Source: Bradyrhizobium sp. ORS 285 (lineage in GTDB: Bacteria > Pseudomonadota > Alphaproteobacteria > Rhizobiales > Xanthobacteraceae). Taken from it: a stretch of DNA of 64,000 nt. A program made the position numbers and the translations under genes. Below the pieces are notes generated by a model. That model searched no databases and was not told the origin of the DNA. It worked only from the letters and a program-made list of their open reading frames with translations. Location: NCBI RefSeq assembly GCF_900176205.1, contig NZ_LT859959.1:5105001-5169000 (forward strand), read 5' to 3'. Shown here piece by piece: positions 30,457 through 38,018 of the stretch (position 1 is the stretch's first letter; every line of letters begins with the position of its first letter).

Positions 30457-31653
30457 ATGGCTCACGACGCGCCGCAAGCGACCGGTCCCAGCAAGCTGGT
30501 CATCCGCAACATCGGCTTGATGCTGTCAGGCGCGCTGGAACGGCCGATCCTGGATGCGGACACCATCGTCGCCGAGAACGGCAAGATCACCGCCATTGGC
30601 CGCTATAAGGATGTCGATACCTCGGGCGCGACCACCATCGTCGACGCCCATGGCACGACCGTCGCACCCGGCCTGATCGACAGCCACGTTCATCCCGTCG
30701 CCGGCGACTGGACGCCGCGGCAGAACCAGAGCAACTGGATCGACTCCTACCTGCATGGCGGCGTCACCACGATGATCTCCGCCGGCGAGGTGCACATGCC
30801 CGGCCGTCCGCGCGACGTCGTCGGCCTGAAGGCGATGGCGATCTTCGCGCAGCGCGCGTTCTGGACGCTGCGTCCCGGCGGCGTGAAGGTGCATGCGGGC
30901 GCGCCCGTGATCGAATGCGAGATGGTCGAGGACGACTTCAAGGAGCTCGCCGCCGCCGGCGTCAAGCTGCTCGGCGAGGTCGGTCTCGGCGGCGTCAAGG
31001 ACGGCCCGACCGCGCGCAAGATGGTCGGCTGGGCGCGCAAATACGGCATCCAGAGCACCATCCACACCGGCGGCCCGTCCATCCCCGGCTCCGGCCTGAT
31101 CGACAAGGACGTCGTGCTGGAAGCCGGCACCGACGTCATCGGGCACATCAATGGCGGCCACACTGCCCTGCCCGACGATCAGATCCGCTGCATCTGCGAG
31201 GGCTGCAAGGCCGGGCTCGAGCTGGTGCACAACGGCAATGAGCGCTCGGCGCTGTTTACGCTACGCACCGCGCGCGAGATGAACGAGCTCAACCGCGTCA
31301 TCCTCGGCACCGACGCCCCCGCCGGCTCCGGCGTGCAGCCGCTCGGCATCCTGCGCATGGTGTCGCTGCTGTCCTCGCTCGGCGACATCCCCGCGGAGAT
31401 CGCGTTCTGCTTCGCCACCGGCAACACCGCGCGGATGCGCGAGCTCGATTGCGGTTTGATCGAAGTGGGCCGCTCCGCCGACTTCGTCATCATGGACAAG
31501 GCGCAGCATTCGCCGGCGAAAACCCTGCTCGACAGCGTCCAGCTCGGCGACCTCCCGGGCATCGGCATGACCATCATCGACGGCATCGTCCGCACCCAGC
31601 GCAGCCGGAACACGCCGCCGGCAACGAAGATCCCGGAGATCGTGGCGAAGTAG
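30457..31653 (+). CDS. ena: enamidase (1,4,5,6-tetrahydro-6-oxonicotinate amidohydrolase)
   Basis: A 398-residue amidohydrolase. In Eubacterium barkeri nicotinate fermentation the enamidase opens 1,4,5,6-tetrahydro-6-oxonicotinate to 2-formylglutarate and ammonia. Visible parts: metal HxH at 77/79 (GLIDSHVHP), LLGEVGLGGVKDG, STIHTGG, DVIGHINGGHTALP, LGTDAPAGSGVQPLG. Assignment depends on this pattern plus the adjacent 6-hydroxynicotinate reductase and nicotinate dehydrogenase genes. AGGAGAG precedes the ATG at 30457. It is convergent with the marR-ending operon across 370 bp of repeats and carries its own palindromic operator. Confidence 0.85.
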   Translation: MAHDAPQATGPSKLVIRNIGLMLSGALERPILDADTIVAENGKITAIGRYKDVDTSGATTIVDAHGTTVAPGLIDSHVHPVAGDWTPRQNQSNWIDSYLHGGVTTMISAGEVHMPGRPRDVVGLKAMAIFAQRAFWTLRPGGVKVHAGAPVIECEMVEDDFKELAAAGVKLLGEVGLGGVKDGPTARKMVGWARKYGIQSTIHTGGPSIPGSGLIDKDVVLEAGTDVIGHINGGHTALPDDQIRCICEGCKAGLELVHNGNERSALFTLRTAREMNELNRVILGTDAPAGSGVQPLGILRMVSLLSSLGDIPAEIAFCFATGNTARMRELDCGLIEVGRSADFVIMDKAQHSPAKTLLDSVQLGDLPGIGMTIIDGIVRTQRSRNTPPATKIPEIVAK

Positions 31654-31700
31654 TTGCCCACGTCTCTCGACGCCGTGACTGCGAGTACAGTGTCTGTGAA

Positions 31701-31862
31701 TGCGCCCTCTCCCCTTGTGGGAGAGGGCATGTTGGACAGAGCAGCATACTCGGTTGGGTGAGGGGTTCTCAGCGCGAGCGTCACTCGCGGACAGGACCCC
31801 TCACCCAACCGCACGCATGGATGGGCCGTCGATGCCCTCTCCCACAAGGGGAGAGGGCGCTG
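31701..31862. repeat. large inverted pair of REP-like units
   Basis: The left unit GCCCTCTCCCCTTGTGGGAGAGGGCAT...GGTTGGGTGAGGGGT and the right unit ACCCCTCACCCAACC...GCCCTCTCCCACAAGGGGAGAGGGC are mirror images over more than 60 bp each with a short centre, so the whole stretch can fold into a long cruciform. Each unit also has its own hairpin. It separates the convergent enamidase and marR genes. Confidence 0.75.
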
Positions 31863-31909
31863 TATCTGACAGCCAATCACAACGACGCAATGAGTTTGGC
31901 GAAGAACTG

Positions 31910-32007
31910 TAGGGTGGGCAAAGCGGCGCCGTCAGGCGGCGCGTGCCCACCGTTGGCAGAGGTGGCCTTGGTGAGAATGGTGGGCACGCTTCGCTTTGCC
32001 CACCCTA
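31910..32007. repeat. 98-bp MITE-like element with 16-bp perfect terminal inverted repeats
   Basis: It begins TAGGGTGGGCAAAGCG (31910-31925) and ends CGCTTTGCCCACCCTA (31992-32007). The interior has GCGTGCCCACC and GGTGGGCACGC as further inverted arms. No coding capacity. Related GTAGGGTGGGCAAAG units are common in many proteobacterial genomes as far as I recall. It ends 19 bp from the marR stop codon. Confidence 0.7.
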
Positions 32008-32025
32008 CGAGAGCTGCCCGCTGGA

Positions 32026-32535
32026 CTACCGCAGCCGGCTCAACAACGACAGCAACGTCTCGCGCTCCTTCGCGTCCAGTGGCGCAAGTGTTCCCTTCGA
32101 TATCGCAAGCGCCAGGGGTGCGGTCTTTTCTGCGAGTTGTTGCCCTGCGCGCGTCAAGCTCACCAGCAGTCGCCGGCCGTCTTGCGGATCAGCGCTTGTC
32201 TCAGTGAGACCGCGCGCGGTCAGCCGATCGATCACGCCCTTGATGGTCGCGACATCCATCGCCGTGAGTCGCCCGAGCTGGTTCTGCGAGCACGGCCCCG
32301 TTTCGACCAGCTTGGACAGCGCCGCCCATTGGGTCGGCGTCAGGTTGCTGCCGATGTCGCGGGCGAAGATCATGGTGTGGCGCTGCCAGACCTGGCGCAG
32401 GATGAAGCCGATCTGGTCGTCCAGCACGTAGTTCGATTTGGCCGGCTTGGCGGCGGTCTTCACGACAGCTTTCGCCGGCTTCGGTGCAACCTTGGTCGCT
32501 TTTGTCGATCGCTTCAGCGCGGCCGTCTTCGCCAT
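32026..32535 (-). CDS. MarR-family transcriptional regulator with Lys/Ala-rich N-terminal tail
   Basis: A 169-residue regulator. Residues 1-35 are a basic Ala/Lys/Pro-rich tail (KATKVAPKPAKAVVKTAAK) unlike normal MarR proteins. The rest is a winged-helix MarR domain: LTPTQWAALSKLVETGPCSQNQLGRLTAMDVATIKGVIDRLTARGL, then DPQDGRRLLVSLT. It is the last gene of the reductase-transporter operon, 12 bp after livF, and is the natural candidate to bind the 18-bp palindromes at 30361 and 40412. In Pseudomonas putida the MarR protein NicR controls aerobic nicotinate genes with 6-hydroxynicotinate as effector, which makes such a role reasonable here. Confidence 0.88.
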   Translation of the reverse strand: MAKTAALKRSTKATKVAPKPAKAVVKTAAKPAKSNYVLDDQIGFILRQVWQRHTMIFARDIGSNLTPTQWAALSKLVETGPCSQNQLGRLTAMDVATIKGVIDRLTARGLTETSADPQDGRRLLVSLTRAGQQLAEKTAPLALAISKGTLAPLDAKERETLLSLLSRLR

Positions 32536-32547
32536 TGTCCCCTCGCC

Positions 32548-33252
32548 TCAGATCGACAGATGCGCGTCGCGGATATCCGGCCGCGCGTCAAGCTCGGCCA
32601 TGGTGCCGGCAAAGCAGATGCGGCCACGCTCGATGATATAGGCGCGATCCGAGATCAGCTTCGCGAAATGCAGGTTCTGCTCGGACACGACCAGCGACAC
32701 GCCTTCCTTTTTCATCGTCAGGATGGCATCAACCATCTGCTCGACGATCTTCGGCGACAGCCCCTCCGACGGCTCGTCGAGCAGCACCAGCGACGGATTG
32801 CCCATCAAGGTGCGGGCGATGGTCAGCATCTGCTGCTCGCCGCCGCTCATGCGTCCGCCCGGCCGGTTTCTCATCTCGCCGAGATTGGGAAACAGCTTGT
32901 ACAGCTTCTCGCGCGTCCATTGCGGCGCGCCCGGCCGCGGCTTCTGCCGGCCGACTTCGAGATTCTCCTCCACCGTCAGATCGGTGAAGATGCGCCGCTC
33001 CTCCGGCACGTAGCCGAGACCGGCTCGGACGATCTCATGCGTCGGCGCGCTCGAGATGTCCTTGCCTTCGAACATGATCTGCCCGTCGCGCAACGCGACG
33101 AGGCCGACGATCGAGCGGAAGGTCGTCGACTTGCCGGCGCCGTTGCGGCCGAGCAGTGCTACCACCTCGCCCTCGCCGACCTCCAGCCCGATATCGAACA
33201 GGATGTGCGCCGGGCCGTAATGGCTGTTCAGATTGGAAACGGACAGCTTCAT
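32548..33252 (-). CDS. branched-chain-type ABC transporter ATPase (LivF)
   Basis: A 234-residue ATPase of the LivF group: Walker A GRNGAGKST, signature MSGGEQQMLTIART, Walker B VLLDEPSEGL, plus the LivF-type VPEERRIFTDLTVEENL. It pairs with LivG, whose stop it overlaps by 4 bp. Part of the minus-strand nicotinate operon, so its substrate is expected to be nicotinate, 6-hydroxynicotinate or a related acid and not leucine. That is inferred from context only. Confidence 0.9.
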   Translation of the reverse strand: MKLSVSNLNSHYGPAHILFDIGLEVGEGEVVALLGRNGAGKSTTFRSIVGLVALRDGQIMFEGKDISSAPTHEIVRAGLGYVPEERRIFTDLTVEENLEVGRQKPRPGAPQWTREKLYKLFPNLGEMRNRPGGRMSGGEQQMLTIARTLMGNPSLVLLDEPSEGLSPKIVEQMVDAILTMKKEGVSLVVSEQNLHFAKLISDRAYIIERGRICFAGTMAELDARPDIRDAHLSI

Positions 33253-34040
33253 GCCGAGGCTCCCTCGCGATGCCGGGCATCGTACAGCAGGCCTTCGCCG
33301 AGATAGATCGCCTGTACCTCGCGGTTGGCGCGCACCTCGGCCGGCGAGCCCTGCGTGATCAGGCTGCCGCGGTTGAGCACGAGAATGCGGTCGGCATGCT
33401 CGAACACCACGTCCATGTCGTGCTCGGTGAACAATACGCCGATCGACTGCTCGCGCGCGATCTTCGCCGTCAGCCGCATCAGCTCGACACGCTCGCGCGG
33501 CGCCATGCCGGCGGTCGGCTCGTCCATCAACAACAGCTTGGGTTGATTGGCCAGCGCGATCGCGAGCTCCAGCCGCTTGAGATCGCCATAAGCCAGTTCG
33601 CCGCAGGGACGCTCGGCATAGCCGGCCATGCCGACGAGATCGAGCAGACGATCAGCTTCGCCGCGTTCGATGCCGATCATCGGGCTCCAGAAATCGAACA
33701 GCCGGCGATGGTGCGACACCAGCGCAACTTGAATGTTTTCGCGCACGGTCATGGTCGGGTAGGTCGCGGTGATCTGGAAGGTGCGCCCCACACCCAGCCG
33801 CCAGACTTCGCGCGGCTTGCGGCCGGTGGTCTCCTGCCCCATCACGGTGATGCGGCCGCTGTCCGGCACGTTCTGACCGTTGAGCATATCGAAGCAGGTG
33901 CTCTTACCCGCGCCGTTCGGGCCGATCAGCGCGAGGATCTCGCCGGCCTGCAGCATGAACGACACATTGCGTACGGCATGAATGCCGCCGTAGGATTTGG
34001 TCAGGCCCTCGACCGAGAGCAGCGATACACCGAGACTCAT
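33249..34040 (-). CDS. branched-chain-type ABC transporter ATPase (LivG)
   Basis: A 263-residue LivG-type ATPase: GPNGAGKSTCFDMLNG, GRTFQITATYPTMTVREN, LAYGDLKRLELAIALANQPKLLLMDEPTAGM, FTEHDMDVVFEHADR. The ATG at 34040 overlaps the permease stop by 4 bp. The frame continues open upstream inside the permease gene, but that extension is only shadow translation. Works with LivF, the LivHM fusion and the LivK-like binding protein. Confidence 0.92.
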   Translation of the reverse strand: MSLGVSLLSVEGLTKSYGGIHAVRNVSFMLQAGEILALIGPNGAGKSTCFDMLNGQNVPDSGRITVMGQETTGRKPREVWRLGVGRTFQITATYPTMTVRENIQVALVSHHRRLFDFWSPMIGIERGEADRLLDLVGMAGYAERPCGELAYGDLKRLELAIALANQPKLLLMDEPTAGMAPRERVELMRLTAKIAREQSIGVLFTEHDMDVVFEHADRILVLNRGSLITQGSPAEVRANREVQAIYLGEGLLYDARHREGASA

Positions 34041-35923
34041 TGCGCGCCCTCCATCTTCGCCGAGAGCGCCGCCGGCTTGGGCGCCGCCGCACGCCGCCGG
34101 TGCATGACGCTCTCGACGACGCCAACGATGCCCTTCGGGAACACCACGACGATCAGCACGACGAAGATGCCGAGTACGAGCTTCGACCAGTCGGTCTGGC
34201 TGACCAGCCAGATGTTGAGCGCCTTGTAGACGATGGCGCCGAAGATCGCGCCGGGCACCGTCTCGACTCCGCCGAGCAGCACCATGACCAGCGCATCGAC
34301 CGACAGCGAAATGCCCATGTTGTCCGGGAAGACGCTGCCCTTGAGATAGGCGAACAGCGCGCCGCCGATGCCGGCCGTGGTGCCGGCGATGATGAAGGCC
34401 GTCCACTGGATGCGCTTGCCGTTGATGCCGATGGACTCGCTGCGCAGCGGCGAGTCGCGCATGCCGCGCAGGGCGTAGCCGAACGGCGAGAAGGTGATGA
34501 GGCGCAGCACGCTGACGACGAAGGCGGAGACGCCGAGCGCGAGCCAGTAGAAATGCGACGGCGAGGCCGCCCACTTCTCCGGCCAGAGCCCGAGGATGCC
34601 GTTGTCGCCGCCAGTCACGGCGACCCATTGGAACGCGATCGACCAGACGATCTGGGCAAAGGCCAGCGTCAGCATCGCGAAGTACACGCCGGAGAGCTGC
34701 ACGGCGAAGGCCCCGAACACGGCCGCGCCCGCCGCACCCAACAGAGGTCCAAGCAACAGACAGGCGATCATCGGCAGTCCCGCCATCTTGGCGAGGAACG
34801 CGACGCCGTAGGCACCGAGGCCGAAATAGGCGGCGTGGCCGAACGAAGCGAGGCCGCCGACCGCCATGAGGAAGTGGAGGGAGGCGGCAAAGATCACGAA
34901 GATCGCGATCTCAGAGCCGACGGTCAGCGCGTAGTTGCCGGCAATGAAGGGCAGCATCGCGGCGAACGCCAGCGCGACCAGAGAGGCAAGACGCTCGACG
35001 GAGCTCAGCGGACGCCAGGGAATGACGGTGAGACCCGGCGTGCGGCGCGCCGGCGCCTCCTTCTTGCCGAACAGGCCCCAGGGGCGCACGACCAGCACGA
35101 CCGCCATCACCAGGAAGACCAGGATGAGCGAGATCGTCGGGAAGATCAGGATGCCGAAGGCGTTGAGCTCGGACACCAGCACCGCGGCGACGAAGGCGCC
35201 CAAAATGCTGCCGAGGCCGCCGATCACGACCACGACGAACACCTCGACGATGATGCGCAGGTCCATCGCGTGATGGACGGCATCACGCGGGATCTGCAGC
35301 GCGCCGCCGAGCGCGGCGAGGAAGACGCCAACCGCGAAGACCGAGGTGAACAGCCACTTCTGATTGACGCCGAGCGCCGCGACCATGTCGCGGTCCTGTG
35401 TCGCCGCGCGCACCAGGATGCCCCAGCGGGTACGCTGGAACAGCAGCCACAGCGCGCCGAGCACGACGGGCCCAAGCACGATCAGGAACAGGTCGTAGCT
35501 GGGAATGTTCTGGCCGAAGAAATCGACGGCGCCCTTGAAGCCCGGCGCACGGCGGCCGACGAGATCGTCGGGCCCCCAGATCAGCACGACGAGGTCCTCG
35601 ACCATCAACGTCAGGCCGAATGTCCCGAGCAATTGGAACAGCTCCGGCGCATGATAGATCCGGCGCAGCAGCACGATCTCGACCAGCACGCCGATCACGG
35701 CGACCGCAAGTGCGGCGACGACAATGCCGCCCCAAAAGCCGAGCGGACCGGACAGCCGCTCGGTCAGCGAGAACGCCACATAGGCGCCGAGCATGTAGAA
35801 CGCGCCGTGCGCAAAATTCACGATGCGGGTGACGCCAAAGATGATCGACAGTCCCGACGCCACCAGGAACAGCGAAGCCGCGCTGGCAAGGCCGGTCAGG
35901 AACTGGACGAAGTAAAAGGCCAT
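34037..35923 (-). CDS. fused branched-chain-type ABC permease (LivH-LivM fusion)
   Basis: A 628-residue inner-membrane protein that joins both permease subunits in one chain. Residues 1-290 are LivH-like (SGLSIIFGVTRIVNFAHGAFYMLGAY, VVVIGGLGSILGAFVAA). After a hydrophilic linker (ARRTPGLTVIPWRPL), residues about 310-628 are LivM-like (GGLASFGHAAYFGLGAY, MRDSPLRSESIGINGKRIQWTAFIIAG, GGVETVPGAIFGA). Start at the ATG at 35923. It is followed with 4-bp overlap by livG. A 180-bp gap with a REP-like unit separates it from the binding-protein gene. Confidence 0.92.
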   Translation of the reverse strand: MAFYFVQFLTGLASAASLFLVASGLSIIFGVTRIVNFAHGAFYMLGAYVAFSLTERLSGPLGFWGGIVVAALAVAVIGVLVEIVLLRRIYHAPELFQLLGTFGLTLMVEDLVVLIWGPDDLVGRRAPGFKGAVDFFGQNIPSYDLFLIVLGPVVLGALWLLFQRTRWGILVRAATQDRDMVAALGVNQKWLFTSVFAVGVFLAALGGALQIPRDAVHHAMDLRIIVEVFVVVVIGGLGSILGAFVAAVLVSELNAFGILIFPTISLILVFLVMAVVLVVRPWGLFGKKEAPARRTPGLTVIPWRPLSSVERLASLVALAFAAMLPFIAGNYALTVGSEIAIFVIFAASLHFLMAVGGLASFGHAAYFGLGAYGVAFLAKMAGLPMIACLLLGPLLGAAGAAVFGAFAVQLSGVYFAMLTLAFAQIVWSIAFQWVAVTGGDNGILGLWPEKWAASPSHFYWLALGVSAFVVSVLRLITFSPFGYALRGMRDSPLRSESIGINGKRIQWTAFIIAGTTAGIGGALFAYLKGSVFPDNMGISLSVDALVMVLLGGVETVPGAIFGAIVYKALNIWLVSQTDWSKLVLGIFVVLIVVVFPKGIVGVVESVMHRRRAAAPKPAALSAKMEGAQ

Positions 35924-35992
35924 GGGCGGTCCGCGTGAAGAGATCGTCTGTGTCGAATGAGCCGCGTGGAAGCTTGCATGATGAGCCGCAAG

Positions 35993-36080
35993 CGTGGGGT
36001 GAGGGTCCTCGGCCTGAACCTGTAGATCAGGCGTCAAAATCCCTCACCCCGCCCGCTCTCCTCCGCGGGAGGAGGAGGCA
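35993..36080. repeat. REP-like palindrome inside the transporter operon
   Basis: GTGGGGTGAGGG (35994-36005) and CCCTCACCCC (36041-36050) are inverted arms, followed by a CTCTCCTCCGCGGGAGGAGG hairpin. It lies between the binding-protein stop and the permease start. Such a hairpin after a binding-protein gene can protect the upstream mRNA and lower downstream expression, giving excess binding protein. Confidence 0.6.
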
Positions 36081-36103
36081 GGAAGGCGTCGAGAACGCGT
36101 GGC

Positions 36104-37306
36104 TCAGTCCTTTGGACGGAGCTTGGCGACGTCCGCGTCGCTCGGGAGATAGTCCGAGCCCTTGCGGTAGACGGTGTCGACCATGATGCCCTTGCCGTCC
36201 TTCAGCGCGGTCTTGCCGACGAAGGCGCCGAGCGTCGACTGGTGGTCGTTCTTGCGGAAGGTGATCTCGCCGAACGGCGACGGCACGGAGAGCCCTTCCG
36301 CGGCGGCGATCAGCTTGTCGGCATCGGTCGAGCCGGCCTTGGCGAGAATGGCGGCCGCCGACTTGATGGTCTGGTAGCCGACGATCGAGCCGAGGCGCGG
36401 ATAGTCGTTGTACTTGGCCTGATAGGCCTTCAGGAACGCGTCATGCTCGGGCGTCTTGATCGAGTACCAGGGATAGCCGGTGACGATCCAGCCTTCCGGC
36501 GTCTCGTCCTTGAGCGGATCGAGATATTCCGGCTCGCCGGTCAGGAAGCTGACGACCTTGCGATCCTTGAACAGGCCGCGGGTGTTGCCCTCGCGGACGA
36601 GCTTCACGAGGTCGGCGCCGAAGGTGACGTTGAGGATCGCTTCCGGATTGGCGGCGGCAACGGCCTGTACGACAGGACCAGCGTCGATCTTGCCCTGCGG
36701 CGGCCACTGCTCGTCGACCCACTGGATGTCCGGGCGCTTCTCCGACAAGAGCTTCTTGAACACGGCAACGGCCGACTGGCCATACTCGTAGTTCGGCGCG
36801 ATCGTCGCCCAGCGCTTGGCGGGCAGCTTGGCGGCTTCCTCGACCAGCATCGCGGCCTGCATGTAGTTCGAGGGACGCAGGCGGAAGGTGTATTTGTTGC
36901 CCTTCGACCAGGTTATGGCGTCGGTCAGCGGTTCGGCCGCCAGAAAGAACACCTTCTTCTGGTTGGCGAAGTCGCTGACGGCAAGCCCGATGTTCGACAG
37001 GAAGGTGCCCGCGAGCATCGCGACGTTCTCGCTCGACACCAGCTCGTTGGCCGCGGTCTGGGCGTCGGCCGGCTTGCCGCTGTCGTCCTTGGAGACGACG
37101 ACGAGCTTCTTGCCGTTGATGCCGCCGGCCGCATTGACCTCCTCGACCGCGAGCTGCCAACCCTTGCGGTAGGGCTCGGTGAAGGCCGGCAGCAGCGAGT
37201 AGCTGTTGATCTCGCCGATCTTGATGACGTCCTCGGCGCGAGCCGCGCCCGCCAGTCCCGCGACGGCAAGGCCCAAGCCTGCCGCAAGCATCGTTCTCCG
37301 TCGCAT
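36104..37306 (-). CDS. LivK-type periplasmic substrate-binding protein
   Basis: A 400-residue exported binding protein of the branched-chain amino acid/aromatic acid type. A signal peptide starts RRRTMLAAGLGLAVAGLAGAARA. The mature part has IKIGEINSYSLLPAFTEPYRKGWQLAVEEVNAAGGINGKKL, SSENVAMLAGTFLSNIGLAVSDFA, and GSIVGYQTIKSAAAILAKAGS. GGAGG lies 8 bp before the ATG at 37306. Proteins of this family bind amino acids, amides or aromatic carboxylates; in this operon a pyridine carboxylate is the best guess. Confidence 0.9.
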   Translation of the reverse strand: MRRRTMLAAGLGLAVAGLAGAARAEDVIKIGEINSYSLLPAFTEPYRKGWQLAVEEVNAAGGINGKKLVVVSKDDSGKPADAQTAANELVSSENVAMLAGTFLSNIGLAVSDFANQKKVFFLAAEPLTDAITWSKGNKYTFRLRPSNYMQAAMLVEEAAKLPAKRWATIAPNYEYGQSAVAVFKKLLSEKRPDIQWVDEQWPPQGKIDAGPVVQAVAAANPEAILNVTFGADLVKLVREGNTRGLFKDRKVVSFLTGEPEYLDPLKDETPEGWIVTGYPWYSIKTPEHDAFLKAYQAKYNDYPRLGSIVGYQTIKSAAAILAKAGSTDADKLIAAAEGLSVPSPFGEITFRKNDHQSTLGAFVGKTALKDGKGIMVDTVYRKGSDYLPSDADVAKLRPKD

Positions 37307-37340
37307 CCCTTCAGCCTCCAGTTTTGATTTCACTATTCTT

Positions 37341-37389
37341 GAGCATGCTCTTGTCGGAAAACCGGTACCCACTTTTCCGGAGCATGCTC
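37341..37389. repeat. 49-bp complex palindrome (GAGCATGCTC ends)
   Basis: It starts and ends with the self-complementary GAGCATGCTC (37341-37350 and 37380-37389), with inner arms CGGAAAA/TTTTCCG. It fits exactly between the DUF1185 gene stop (37392) and the livK ribosome site. I recognise near-identical units (GAGCATG...CGGAAAACCG...TTTTCCGG) as dispersed in Rhizobiales intergenic DNA. Intra-operon position suggests an RNA-processing or attenuation role. Confidence 0.7.
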
Positions 37390-37391
37390 GA

Positions 37392-37976
37392 TTATCGTAG
37401 ACCGTCGTCGCCCTTGATTTCAGCGACCGTGAGCCCGCCGACCCGCGGAAGCGGACGCCCGCTGTCGGTGACGGCGAGCGCGACCATGATCTCGTTGGCG
37501 CGCGGCGCATCGTTGATCTGCACCTCCATGCCGTCGAAATGACTGCGCACGAAGGCGGCGTCCTTGTGCCCCAACGGAATGTCGAGCGTGCAACCGACGC
37601 CGCCGCGCTTCTTCGAAGACGGGATCAGCGCCGCGCCCTTGCCGAGCACCTTGCGCACCGGCGCGCCCATCTTCGGATGCAGGATCGCCGCGGCATGCTC
37701 CAGCTCGCCGTCGCTGCCGACGGCGGCGGCCTTGCCGTAGCTGTGCGCGGCGGGCCCTTCGATTCCGAGTGCTGCGACCGCGCGCTTCGCCAGCATCTCG
37801 CCGAGTTCCTCGCCGATCGCGATCAGCGGCGAGAGATCCTCGACATAGCGGCCGGCGAACGGGTTCTCGATCACGGCGACCGCCGCGGCGCGGCGCGTCG
37901 GCGGCGAGACGGCCTTGCCCATCTCGTGATGGACTTCTTCGACCACGGTCACGATCTTGCGGATGACGGCGCTCAT
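37392..37976 (-). CDS. amino acid synthesis family protein (DUF1185)
   Basis: A 194-residue protein of the DUF1185/'amino acid synthesis' family (RKIVTVVEEVHHEMG, AAVAVIENPFAGRYVEDLSPLIAIGEELGEML, AHSYGKAAAVG..GELEHAAAILHPKMGAPVRKVLGKGAALIPSSKKRG). Its biochemical role is not known to me; the family name comes from genome annotation. It lies between the UPF0280 gene (42-bp gap) and livK in the nicotinate operon, so a step or accessory function in pyridine breakdown is likely. Start chosen at the ATG at 37976. Confidence 0.8.
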   Translation of the reverse strand: MSAVIRKIVTVVEEVHHEMGKAVSPPTRRAAAVAVIENPFAGRYVEDLSPLIAIGEELGEMLAKRAVAALGIEGPAAHSYGKAAAVGSDGELEHAAAILHPKMGAPVRKVLGKGAALIPSSKKRGGVGCTLDIPLGHKDAAFVRSHFDGMEVQINDAPRANEIMVALAVTDSGRPLPRVGGLTVAEIKGDDGLR

Positions 37977-38018
37977 CGTCGGCAGTTCCTCATGTTCCTG
38001 TCCATCACGGATCAAACC

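Noticed and set aside
34040..35938. Long plus-strand open frame (632 codons) opposite the LivHM permease gene
   Set aside because: It is Arg/His/Asp/Glu-rich shadow translation of a GC-rich membrane-protein gene; the minus strand shows the complete LivHM pattern.
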